Assembly (NCBI RefSeq): GCF_014195505.1
Contig: NZ_JACIBV010000002.1
Location: 186,001 to 250,000, forward strand
Length of the DNA: 64,000 nt
Direction: 5' to 3'
Source: Nonomuraea dietziae
GTDB taxonomy: Bacteria > Actinomycetota > Actinomycetes > Streptosporangiales > Streptosporangiaceae
How positions within the stretch are numbered: position 1 is the stretch's first letter; every line of letters starts with the position of its first letter. The notes under the pieces were generated by a model, which saw only the letters and a list, made by a program, of their open reading frames with translations, ran no database searches and was not told the DNA's origin. Positions 8,472-15,864 of the stretch are shown piece after piece. The translations under genes and the position numbers were made by a program.

Positions 8472-8966
8472 ATGCCCAACACCGTGCGCCGCCGCCGCGA
8501 CACTCCGCCGCCCCGGACCGGGAGCAGCGAGGCTGAGGTCCTGCGCGGATTCCTCGGCTACCTCCGCGCCTCGGCCGCCGCGAAGGTCGAGGGTGCGCCC
8601 GAACCGGCGGTGCGAACGGCCGCTGTGCCGTCGGGCACGAACCTGCTCGGCCTGCTCAACCACCTGACGTTCGTCGAACGCTCGATGTTCCTCGGGGACG
8701 ACGTCACCGACTGGCAGGCGACCTTCCATGCCGCACCAGAGGACAGCGTGGCCGACGTCGTCGCCCGCTACCGCGAGACGGTCGAGCGTGCGAACGACGT
8801 GCTCGACGGGTGCACCGATCTCGGCGCGCCTGTCCCTCGATCGCGGCCGAACCGCCCCGCTCCCAGCGTCCGCTGGGCACTCACCCACATGATCGAGGAG
8901 ACCGGCCGCCACGCGGGCCACGCGGACATCCTCCGCGAACTGATCGACGGCACGACCGGACGCTGA
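8472..8966 (+). CDS. DinB family protein (DUF664-type)
   Basis: A 164-residue protein of the DinB/MST four-helix-bundle superfamily, many members of which are metal-dependent thiol transferases (mycothiol or bacillithiol). The segment LLGLLNHLTFVERSMF contains the first metal-ligand His of the bundle, and MIEETGRHAGHADILRELID near the C-terminus supplies the paired His residues (HxxH). AGGAG precedes the ATG at 8472. Position in the operon between a methyltransferase and a lipoprotein hydrolase suggests a detoxification role, which is inference. Confidence 0.85.
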   Translation: MPNTVRRRRDTPPPRTGSSEAEVLRGFLGYLRASAAAKVEGAPEPAVRTAAVPSGTNLLGLLNHLTFVERSMFLGDDVTDWQATFHAAPEDSVADVVARYRETVERANDVLDGCTDLGAPVPRSRPNRPAPSVRWALTHMIEETGRHAGHADILRELIDGTTGR

Positions 8967-8994
8967 TCCCACACCTTCTCCAGGACAGGAACAC

Positions 8995-10029
8995 ATGAAG
9001 ACCGCAACCCCGCCGTTGTCGCGCCGCCTCCTCCGATCCGCGCGCACGGTGGCGACCGTCATGCTCACCCTTCTGCTCGCGATGGGCATCGCAGCCTGTT
9101 CCACGCCGACCGCGACGAACGTCGCCCCCTACGCCGTCGCCACCCAGGACGACCCGGAGTTCAAGAAAACCTTCCGACACGAGTTCGCCGATGTCGACGG
9201 CGTCCGCATGCACTACGTGACCGGCGGCAGCGGCACACCGGTGGTGCTGATCCACGGGTGGCCCCAGACCTGGTACGGCTGGTGGCCGATCATGCCGGCA
9301 CTCGCCGAACACCACACCGTCTACGCTGTCGACCTTCCGGGACTGGGCGACAGCAACGGCTCACCGACCGGCTACGACAAGGCCACCCTGGCGCGGTACG
9401 TGCACACGTTGATCGCCGACCGGCTCAAGATCCGGGACGCCGCCGTCGTCGGCCACGATTTCGGCGCCGCAGTAGCATTCCAGTACGCCAGCCAATTCCC
9501 CGACGACACCGCACGCCTCGGCTACTTCGACCTGCCGCTGGCCGGGCCCGCGATCGATGCGTCCACGTACCGCTCACTGAGCTGGCACATCGCCTTCCAC
9601 TCCCAGCGACGGGTCCCCGAGGCGGTCGTAGCCGACGACGTCCGCGAGTACCTGGCACTGTTCTACCCCCAGGTCTCCTTCGGCGGAACGGCGTTCGGTG
9701 GCACCTCAGACCGGTCCCCGTTCACCGACACCGAGATCAACGAGTACGCACGGACCTACAGCCGGCCGGAGGTCCTGTCTGGCGGCTTCGAGCTCTATCG
9801 CGCCCTCGACAAGGACGTCCGCGACACAGCGGCAGCGGCACCGGTACGTGTCCCGACGCTGCTCATGACCGCCCAGGGGCAGCTCGACGGGATCCGCTCC
9901 ACCGTGGCCCCGCGCATGACCAAGATCGTACGCGCGGTGGACGTGCCGCACGCAGGGCACTGGCTCGTCGAGGAGAACCCCCGGTTCGTCACCGCGGAGC
10001 TGGTGCGTTTCCTTGACGGGAACAGTTAG
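8995..10029 (+). CDS. lipoprotein alpha/beta hydrolase, epoxide-hydrolase-like
   Basis: A 344-residue exported hydrolase. The N-terminus has a basic region, a hydrophobic segment and a lipobox (MGIAAC), so it is probably lipid-anchored outside the membrane. The hydrolase domain shows the oxyanion motif HGWPQTW, the nucleophile elbow VVGHDFGAA with Asp as nucleophile, and the late catalytic His in VPHAGHWLVEE. An Asp nucleophile plus HGWP points to epoxide hydrolase or dehalogenase-like chemistry rather than an esterase. Last gene of the methyltransferase-DinB run. An extracytoplasmic lipoprotein form of this enzyme class is uncommon. Confidence 0.85.
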   Translation: MKTATPPLSRRLLRSARTVATVMLTLLLAMGIAACSTPTATNVAPYAVATQDDPEFKKTFRHEFADVDGVRMHYVTGGSGTPVVLIHGWPQTWYGWWPIMPALAEHHTVYAVDLPGLGDSNGSPTGYDKATLARYVHTLIADRLKIRDAAVVGHDFGAAVAFQYASQFPDDTARLGYFDLPLAGPAIDASTYRSLSWHIAFHSQRRVPEAVVADDVREYLALFYPQVSFGGTAFGGTSDRSPFTDTEINEYARTYSRPEVLSGGFELYRALDKDVRDTAAAAPVRVPTLLMTAQGQLDGIRSTVAPRMTKIVRAVDVPHAGHWLVEENPRFVTAELVRFLDGNS

Positions 10030-10094
10030 CAGGGGGCGCCTTGCTGACTTCGACCTGCCTGCTGGTCTGGAGCAACCCAGAAGGCCAGTAGGGC

Positions 10095-10126
10095 TTGACC
10101 TTGCCCTCAAGGGCAAGGTTTAAGGT
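10095..10126 (+). promoter_or_regulatory. MerR-type promoter/operator
   Basis: A perfect inverted repeat, ACCTTGCCC-TCAA-GGGCAAGGT (10098-10119), lies between a -35 TTGACC (10095-10100) and a -10 TAAGGT (10121-10126), 20 bp apart. Over-long spacers filled by the operator are the hallmark of MerR-activated promoters, where the regulator untwists the DNA. Transcription would begin only a few bases before the start codon of the MerR-peroxiredoxin gene, so this is an autoregulatory, nearly leaderless promoter. Confidence 0.8.
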
Positions 10127-10144
10127 TTCCGCAGGTGAATGCAG

Positions 10145-11101
10145 ATGAAGATCAGTGAACTCGCACGCAAGGCGGGAGTGAGCACCAAGGCGGTTCGCTA
10201 CTACGAATCGTTGGGACTGGTCACCCCGGTCAGGCTCGACAACGGCTATCGCGACTACTCGGCGGACGACCTCCGGCGGGTCCGCGAGATCCGTGCGCTC
10301 ACCCGGCTGGGCATCTCGGCGGACCGGACCCGGCCGTTCCTGGAATGCCTGGACGTCGGTCATGAGCACGCCGATGACTGTCCCTCGTCGCTGGCCGGGT
10401 ATCGCGCCGCGATCGACGAGCTGACCATGAGGATCGACGCTCTCACCGAGCGCAGGACCGAACTGATCGCCCGGCTGCGAAGCGCCGCCGCCCGCAACTT
10501 CCCCATCTCCCCACGTGACCTGGAGCAGACAAAGATGGCCAATCTGCACGAACTCCCCACAGACCTCCCCGTTCCCCAGGACGACGGAGCCGCTCGTCAC
10601 CTACCGGGGACGGCGTTGCCGGAGATCACGCTGCCCAGCACCGGCGGCGACCCGGTCCGGCTCCACGCCCTGGAAGAGGGCCGTCATGTCCTGTACGTCT
10701 TTCCGCTCATCGGCACCCCGGACGTCGACCTGCCCCAAGGCTGGGACAACATCCCCGGAGCCCGCGGCTGCACCCCCGAGGCCTGCGATTTCCGGGACCA
10801 CTACGAGGATCTCACTGCCGCCGGCGCGGTCAGCGTGCACGGGATGTCCATCCAGACCACCGACTACCTGCAAGGAGTCGTGGATCGGCTACGGCTTCCC
10901 TACGCCATGCTCTCCGACGCCGAGTTCCGGCTCGCCAAGGCACTCCGGCTGCCGACCTTCCAGGCCGATGGAGAGCACTTCTACCGGCGGCTGACGCTCA
11001 TCATCCGCGGCGGGAAGATCGAGCACGTCTTCTACCCGATCTTCCCACCGAACGAGCACGCCCAGCAGGTTCTCGCCTGGCTGAAGGACAACCCCGCCTG
11101 A
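10145..11101 (+). CDS. MerR regulator fused to a BCP/PrxQ-like peroxiredoxin domain
   Basis: A 318-residue two-domain protein. Residues 1-70 are a MerR winged helix (ISELARKAGVSTKAVRYYES), 85-115 a dimerisation coiled coil, and about 153-318 a thioredoxin-fold peroxiredoxin. The Prx domain carries GCTPEACDFRD (Cys209 and Cys214), the spacing of peroxidatic and resolving Cys in BCP/PrxQ enzymes. The natural inference is a transcription factor that senses peroxide or thiol state through its own Prx domain. ATG at 10145 has AGGTGA six bases upstream; an ATG at 10139 is an alternative. It is preceded by its own MerR operator and no other target gene adjoins on this strand. Confidence 0.85.
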   Translation: MKISELARKAGVSTKAVRYYESLGLVTPVRLDNGYRDYSADDLRRVREIRALTRLGISADRTRPFLECLDVGHEHADDCPSSLAGYRAAIDELTMRIDALTERRTELIARLRSAAARNFPISPRDLEQTKMANLHELPTDLPVPQDDGAARHLPGTALPEITLPSTGGDPVRLHALEEGRHVLYVFPLIGTPDVDLPQGWDNIPGARGCTPEACDFRDHYEDLTAAGAVSVHGMSIQTTDYLQGVVDRLRLPYAMLSDAEFRLAKALRLPTFQADGEHFYRRLTLIIRGGKIEHVFYPIFPPNEHAQQVLAWLKDNPA

Positions 11102-11196
11102 TCGGTTTCCGGCCCCACAGGATCGGTCGAGACAGCACCGTCAGCCAGAGCCGATCGGGGTCGGTGTGCGGGCGGCTGCCGCTCGTGCGCGACGCG

Positions 11197-12111
11197 CTAA
11201 CCCGACAGCCGCGCCCGTGCGGCGCGTTCGGCGAGCTCGGCGAACTCCTCCCCGGTCGTGGCGAACCCCAAGGTGCCACGCTTCGGATCGGTGACCACGA
11301 AATGGAGCCAGGGTCCCGCGGCCGGGTGGAGAGCGGCCTTGAGCGCGGCCTCACCGGGGTTGGAGATGGGCCCCGGAGGCAGACCGCGATGGCGGTAGGT
11401 GTTGTACGGCGAACGCACCTTCAGGTCCTCGGTCGTGATGTCGCCGCGGTACCTGCCGAGGCCGTAGAGGACGGTGCTGTCGAGCTGCAGCAGCATGCCG
11501 CGGGCCAGGCGGTTGTGGATGACGCGGGCCACCTTCGGCATGTCGGCCTCGGTGGGCGATTCGGCCTGGACGAGGCTGGCGATGATGACGACGTCCAAGG
11601 GGGCGCGTCGGGAGGCCAGGCCGAGCTCGTCCGCCGTCTCGCGGAACCGGGCCACCATCTCGGTCAGGATCGCGGCGGGGGTGGCGGAGTCGGCGAAACT
11701 GTACGTGCCGGGGTGGGCGAAGCCCTCCAGCCTGCCCTTGGCGTACGGAGGCAGGCCCAGTGCCCTGCCGTCCTCGGCGGCCCGCGCGAACGACTCCGCG
11801 GGCTCGCCGGTCGCGCGGGAGAGGTTGTCGAACAAGCGGGCGACCCGCCATCCCTCATTGATGGTCATCTTGTGCGTCCGCTCCGGCTCGGGACGCGCGG
11901 CCACGGGTGCCTCCGGGCGACCTGCCTCGGGCGAGAGGGTCCTGACGGCGATCGTGCCGCCCAAGGCCAGGGCGACGACGGTGACCGCGGCCGCCAGGGC
12001 GGCGCCCCTCCGGCGGGCAGGGCGGTTGGGGAGGAAGCGGGCCGGGGGCGGCGGCACCTGCTCGTCCGCCATGTCGGCGAGGGTCTCACGCAGCAGGTTC
12101 TCGACGTTCAA
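11197..12111 (-). CDS. membrane-anchored MltG/YceG-like endolytic transglycosylase coupled to a sigma factor
   Basis: A 304-residue protein with a cytoplasmic N-terminus of about 38 residues, one membrane span (AALAAAVTVVALALGGTIAV) and an extracytoplasmic YceG/MltG domain. The family core is clear: VVIIASLVQAESPTEADMPK, VARVIHNRLARGM, LQLDSTVLYGLGRY, PYNTYRHRGLPPGPI. MltG proteins cleave nascent glycan strands of peptidoglycan. In the catalytic region the first Glu of the usual E-x-E pair is Gln here and the second Glu is kept. The start is TTG overlapping the stop of the SigE-type sigma gene (TTGA), so the two are translationally coupled. The N-terminus resembles those of proteins paired with SigE-family sigma factors. 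Confidence 0.8.
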   Translation of the reverse strand: MNVENLLRETLADMADEQVPPPPARFLPNRPARRRGAALAAAVTVVALALGGTIAVRTLSPEAGRPEAPVAARPEPERTHKMTINEGWRVARLFDNLSRATGEPAESFARAAEDGRALGLPPYAKGRLEGFAHPGTYSFADSATPAAILTEMVARFRETADELGLASRRAPLDVVIIASLVQAESPTEADMPKVARVIHNRLARGMLLQLDSTVLYGLGRYRGDITTEDLKVRSPYNTYRHRGLPPGPISNPGEAALKAALHPAAGPWLHFVVTDPKRGTLGFATTGEEFAELAERAARARLSG

Positions 12112-12620
12112 CGGAACTCCCTCACAGTGCTCAGTTCGGGGGCGGACTTCTTCAGCCGCTCCAGCGATCGGTAGATCTGGCTGCGGACCGAGCCCACCCG
12201 CACGCCCAGCAGGCGCGCGATCTCGGTCTCCGACTTGTCCTCGAAGTAGCGCAGGACGAGCATGGTCCGCTGCCGGGGCGTCAGCCGGGACAGCGCCGCC
12301 CGCATCGTCACGCGCAGGTCCGCGGCCTCGGCGTGCCCGTCGCCGGCCCGGTCGAGCCGCTCGTCCGTGCTCACCTCCACGACCCGCGACCGGCGGCGCC
12401 ACCGGCTCACCTGCTCGTGGTACATGGTGCGGCGGACGTATCCCTCGATGGCCTCGGCGTCGCGCAGGCCGCGCCACCGCGCGGCCGTCTTCGCCAGGGC
12501 CGACTGGACGAGGTCCTCGGCGGCGTGCCGGTCGCCGGTCAGCAGGTACGCCGTGCGGAACAGCGCACTCGACCTGTCGATGACGAACTGCCGCAGAGCC
12601 GCCTCAAAGCCTGGATCCAC
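12108..12620 (-). CDS. RNA polymerase sigma factor, SigE family (ECF)
   Basis: A 170-residue extracytoplasmic-function sigma factor. Region 2 spans about 10-80 (FRTAYLLTGDRHAAEDLVQS is the region 2.2-2.4 core), and region 4 about 110-165 (LTPRQRTMLVLRYFEDKSET followed by the helix-turn-helix GVRVGSVRSQIYRSLERL). GTG at 12618-12620 has AGGAGGA at close spacing. It overlaps the MltG-like gene by four bases. Co-translation implies that the membrane transglycosylase is either its regulator or its dedicated effector; no separate anti-sigma gene is visible. Confidence 0.9.
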   Translation of the reverse strand: MDPGFEAALRQFVIDRSSALFRTAYLLTGDRHAAEDLVQSALAKTAARWRGLRDAEAIEGYVRRTMYHEQVSRWRRRSRVVEVSTDERLDRAGDGHAEAADLRVTMRAALSRLTPRQRTMLVLRYFEDKSETEIARLLGVRVGSVRSQIYRSLERLKKSAPELSTVREFR

Positions 12621-12974
12621 CCGTCCTCCTCTTGATGTCACCCACCAAGGACGAGCGGGCGCCACGGAACTATGCCGGGTGCCGGAAAATGTCAGGCGCC
12701 CCGGCGCCTGCGCGGCCCTGCCCGAGCAGAACCCTCACGGTCGGAGACCGAAATCAACCCAGCACGGACAGAACGCCCCGGCTGTGCCGAAGAGGAGATC
12801 TGAGCCTTCACCCGCGCCTCGCCCTGCGGTGGCGACCAGGCCTTCGAGGTGGAGATCCAGGTGGAAACCTGTGCACCGGGTGGGCTTAGCGTCAACCGAA
12901 GCCGAGAACGTCGTCCACGTGACCACGTTCATGGCCGTTCCCGAAGGAGCGGCGGTTCGGGAAGGGGTTCCATC
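12621..12974. other. intergenic region, no gene seen
   Basis: Divergent region between the SigE-type sigma gene and the GYD gene. It holds a short palindrome, CAGGCGCC-CC-GGCGCCTG (12693-12710), possibly a regulator site, and presumably both promoters. No open frame with plausible composition is present. Confidence 0.4.
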
Positions 12975-13295
12975 ATGCCCAAATACCTCATTCAGGCGAG
13001 CTACACCGTGGACGGCCTCAAGGGGGTGCTCCGGGAAGGAGGCACCGGACGGCGCCAGGCGGTGGAGCGCATGGCCGAGAGTCTCGGGGGCCGCGTCGAG
13101 CAGATGTACTACGCGTTCGGCGAGAGCGACGTCTACGTCGTCGTCGACCTGCCCGGCAACGTCGCTTCGGCCGCGTTGGGTCTCAGGGTGTCGGCGGCCG
13201 GCGGAGCACGCACGAAGACGGTCGTCCTCCTGACGTCGGAGGAGATCGACGAGGCCGTCAGGCAGGAGGTGGAGTACCGGGCTCCCGGAACCTGA
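12975..13295 (+). CDS. GYD domain-containing protein
   Basis: A 106-residue protein beginning MPKYLIQASYTVDGLKGVL, the typical N-terminus of the GYD family (ferredoxin-like fold, often stand-alone in actinomycetes). The later segment FGESDVYVVVDLPGNVASAA carries the family's D-x-Y/D strand-loop. Function is not established for the family. GAAGGGG lies eight bases before the ATG at 12975. It stands alone and ends just before a bidirectional hairpin. Confidence 0.8.
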   Translation: MPKYLIQASYTVDGLKGVLREGGTGRRQAVERMAESLGGRVEQMYYAFGESDVYVVVDLPGNVASAALGLRVSAAGGARTKTVVLLTSEEIDEAVRQEVEYRAPGT

Positions 13296-13303
13296 CGACG
13301 GCA

Positions 13304-13319
13304 GCCCGCCGAGGCGGGC
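13304..13319. terminator. short bidirectional hairpin between convergent genes
   Basis: GCCCGCC-GA-GGCGGGC, a 6-7 bp GC stem located between the stops of the convergent GYD and AlkZ-like genes. No T run follows, as is usual in actinomycetes. Confidence 0.5.
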
Positions 13320-13324
13320 GGCGA

Positions 13325-14383
13325 TCAACCCTGCGGAGCGATCTCGATGGCGGCCTCCTTCTGGCCGGCGAACTCCAGCAGCCGCCTGGCCTCCGCCATG
13401 ACCTCGTCGGGCAGCGCGCCGAAGGGCTGGATCCGCAGACCCGTCCTGGTCAGCCACCACATCCCGGCGACGAAGCCGTCGACCAGGATCACCGGGTGGG
13501 TCACCGAGCCCACGCACACCTGCCTGCGGTGCTCGTCGGCCATCAGCCTGGTGCGGTCGTCGTAGGCGAGCACGAGATTGTCGAAGGAGGGCAGCAGCCG
13601 CACCGGCGCGGGCGTGTCCTCGTCGGCGAGCTCGGCGTCGGGCAGGTCGTACAGGACGCGCCCCTCCTCGTCGGTGTAGCGGCGCAGCGGCATTCCCTCG
13701 ACGACCTCGCGCAGCCTGCTCAGCCCCGACCACATCTGGACGTCCTTGACGCCGGCGGGGCCGAAGGCGGCAAGGTACCGCTCGACCAGCCGTTCGGGCG
13801 AGAGCGTGGTCTCCAGCGGCCTGCCGATCCACTCCTCGGCCAGGGTGAACGGCGTGGCCCCTCCCCTGCCCCAGATGCCGTTGGGCGGGGTGTGCACCAC
13901 CGCCAGCAACGACTGGGCCAGCCAGCCGAGCGCGAGCGCGTCCGCCTCGGGCCAGCGCTCTGCCAGCAGGTCGCGCAGCTGCGGGCGGGTCAGCGTGCGG
14001 CCGGTCAGGTGCCGCCTGGCCAGCGCCGCCAGCTCGTCCCTGTCCACGCCCTCGGTCACCTTGGCGAAGGCGCTCTGGCTCGCCCTGCTGAACCTGGCCT
14101 GCATGAGGGGGCGCACCCACACGTAGTCGTCGGCGGCGGTCAGGTGCTGGGTGGCGCGCAGCAGGGAGCCGCGCACGACCTGCCCGCCGTACAGCAGGTC
14201 GGACAGGTCGTCGTGGGCGAAGCCCGACAGCCGCGACCACAGCCCGAGGTAGGGCGCGTTGATCTCCTGGCCCTGCACCGCGACCAGCCTGCGGATCGCC
14301 TCGATCGGCGACATCGTGGAGCGGCGCAGCAGGAGCTGCCGGTGGAGTGCGGTGTGATTGAGAGTCCTGCGCGTCAGCTTCAT
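13325..14383 (-). CDS. winged helix DNA-binding protein, AlkZ-like DNA glycosylase family (HTH_42)
   Basis: A 352-residue member of the HTH_42 family. Characterised members (AlkZ of azinomycin producers, E. coli YcaQ/AlkX) are DNA glycosylases that unhook interstrand crosslinks or alkylated bases, with a Q-x-Q/Q-x-D catalytic motif. The motif is visible as RRLVAVQGQE near residue 38 (Q-G-Q). The C-terminal part carries the family's PSFDNLVLAYDDRTR segment. The ATG at 14381-14383 starts MKLTRRTLNHTALHRQLLL, the canonical N-terminus. It lies 10 bp downstream of the acyltransferase gene on the same strand, probably one transcript. Some genomes use such genes for self-resistance, but no biosynthetic cluster is visible here. 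Confidence 0.85.
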   Translation of the reverse strand: MKLTRRTLNHTALHRQLLLRRSTMSPIEAIRRLVAVQGQEINAPYLGLWSRLSGFAHDDLSDLLYGGQVVRGSLLRATQHLTAADDYVWVRPLMQARFSRASQSAFAKVTEGVDRDELAALARRHLTGRTLTRPQLRDLLAERWPEADALALGWLAQSLLAVVHTPPNGIWGRGGATPFTLAEEWIGRPLETTLSPERLVERYLAAFGPAGVKDVQMWSGLSRLREVVEGMPLRRYTDEEGRVLYDLPDAELADEDTPAPVRLLPSFDNLVLAYDDRTRLMADEHRRQVCVGSVTHPVILVDGFVAGMWWLTRTGLRIQPFGALPDEVMAEARRLLEFAGQKEAAIEIAPQG

Positions 14384-14393
14384 GAGACCAACG

Positions 14394-15824
14394 CTACGGC
14401 CCAATGCGGAAGGCTTCGTTCCGCAATTCGTCGAGCGCGTCGCGAAGCCTGCCGGTGATCTCCCACGCGTCGGGGATCATGGTGCGGTCGGTGACGACGC
14501 CGACGTCCAGCGAGCCGTCGTAGGAGAAGCAGGTGATGTTCACGCCGCCGCTCACGTCGGTGATCACCGACACCGGGTAGTGCGTCAGCAGCCTGGCCCC
14601 GCACACGTAGAGCGGGAACTGCGGGCCCGGCACGTTGGAGATGGCCACGTTGATGGGCGGCGAGGTCTGCCCCACCAGGCCGAAGGCCGAACGCGAGGCC
14701 AGGCCCATCAGCGCGGCGGGCATCGACTCGCTGAACTCCCTCAGCCAGCGGGCGGGGGCCAGCGAGAACCTGTCCTTGATGCGCTGCATGGAGACGCGCA
14801 CCTCCTCCAGGCGCTGGACCGGGTCCTCGACGTGGACGGCGAGCGGCGCGGTCATGATCGTGACCTGGTTGCCCCTGCGCGCCTCCCCCACCTCGCGCAC
14901 CGAGAACGGCACGCCCGCCACCAGCGGCCGGTCGGGCACCCCGCCGTGCGCGGCCAGCCACTGGCGCAGCGCTCCCGCGCACACCGTCATGACCACGTCG
15001 TTGACCGTCACCCCGAACGCCTTGCGGACCTCCTTGATCTCCTCCAGCGGAAGCGACACGAAGGCGAAGCGCCGGTGCGCGGAGATGGGGCCGCTGAAGG
15101 GGGTGCGCGGCGCGGGCAGCGCGGGCAGTCCGGGCGCGTCGCCCGCGCCCGCCACCCTGCGCGCCAGCCCCGAGACCAGCTCTACGCCAGGCACCTTCGA
15201 CACCACGGGGATCTCGTCCAGGTGCGGCACCGCCCTGGCCGCGAACCGTACCGCCTGGGCGGGGTTGGCGGCCAGCCTGGTCAGCGCCCTGCCCACCATC
15301 GCGGTCCTGCTCGGGGCCGGCTCGTCCGGCTCGGGCTCGCCCTCGGGCGGCGGCGCGGGTGTGGGCGACAGGTCGAGCAGCGCCGCCAGCACGTCCGCGC
15401 CGCCGACCCCGTCGACCGCAGCGTGATGGATCTTGGTGTAGAGGCCCATGCGGCCGTCGCCCAGGCCGTGGATCAGGTAGATCTCCCACAGCGGCCTGCC
15501 TCTGTCGAGCCTGCGCGCGTGCAGGCGCGAGACCTGCTCGGCCAGCTGTCTGTCGTCGCCTGGCGGCGGCAGCCCGATCTCCCTCACGTGGTAGTCGAGG
15601 TCGAGGTCGTCCTCCCTGATCCAGTAGGGGTGGTCGAGACCCAAGGGCACGGGGGCCAGCTTGCGCCGTAGCGCGGCCACGTGCGGCAGGCGCTGTTCCA
15701 GCAGCGCCTGCAGGTCCGATCTGTTGAGGTCGCCGTCGAGGATGGCCAGGCCGGCGATGTTGGCCACGTTGGTCGCCGTCTCGAAGTGGAGGAACTGGGC
15801 GTCTAGAGCGGTCAGCTGCGCCAT
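14394..15824 (-). CDS. wax ester synthase / diacylglycerol acyltransferase (WS/DGAT) family
   Basis: A 476-residue bifunctional-type acyltransferase that makes triacylglycerol or wax esters from acyl-CoA at the membrane or lipid-droplet surface. The catalytic HHxxxDG motif is present as KIHHAAVDGVGG about 130 residues in, and the family N-terminus MAQLTALDAQFLHFET decides the start at 15824. The C-terminal half contains the conserved NVPGPQFPLYVCGARL segment. It is divergent from the acetolactate-synthase-like gene with only 40 bp between start codons, so the two promoters must overlap. Confidence 0.92.
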   Translation of the reverse strand: MAQLTALDAQFLHFETATNVANIAGLAILDGDLNRSDLQALLEQRLPHVAALRRKLAPVPLGLDHPYWIREDDLDLDYHVREIGLPPPGDDRQLAEQVSRLHARRLDRGRPLWEIYLIHGLGDGRMGLYTKIHHAAVDGVGGADVLAALLDLSPTPAPPPEGEPEPDEPAPSRTAMVGRALTRLAANPAQAVRFAARAVPHLDEIPVVSKVPGVELVSGLARRVAGAGDAPGLPALPAPRTPFSGPISAHRRFAFVSLPLEEIKEVRKAFGVTVNDVVMTVCAGALRQWLAAHGGVPDRPLVAGVPFSVREVGEARRGNQVTIMTAPLAVHVEDPVQRLEEVRVSMQRIKDRFSLAPARWLREFSESMPAALMGLASRSAFGLVGQTSPPINVAISNVPGPQFPLYVCGARLLTHYPVSVITDVSGGVNITCFSYDGSLDVGVVTDRTMIPDAWEITGRLRDALDELRNEAFRIGP

Positions 15825-15864
15825 GACAGGAAATTTACTCGGCTTCGGGTTTGCTGCAGAGGGC

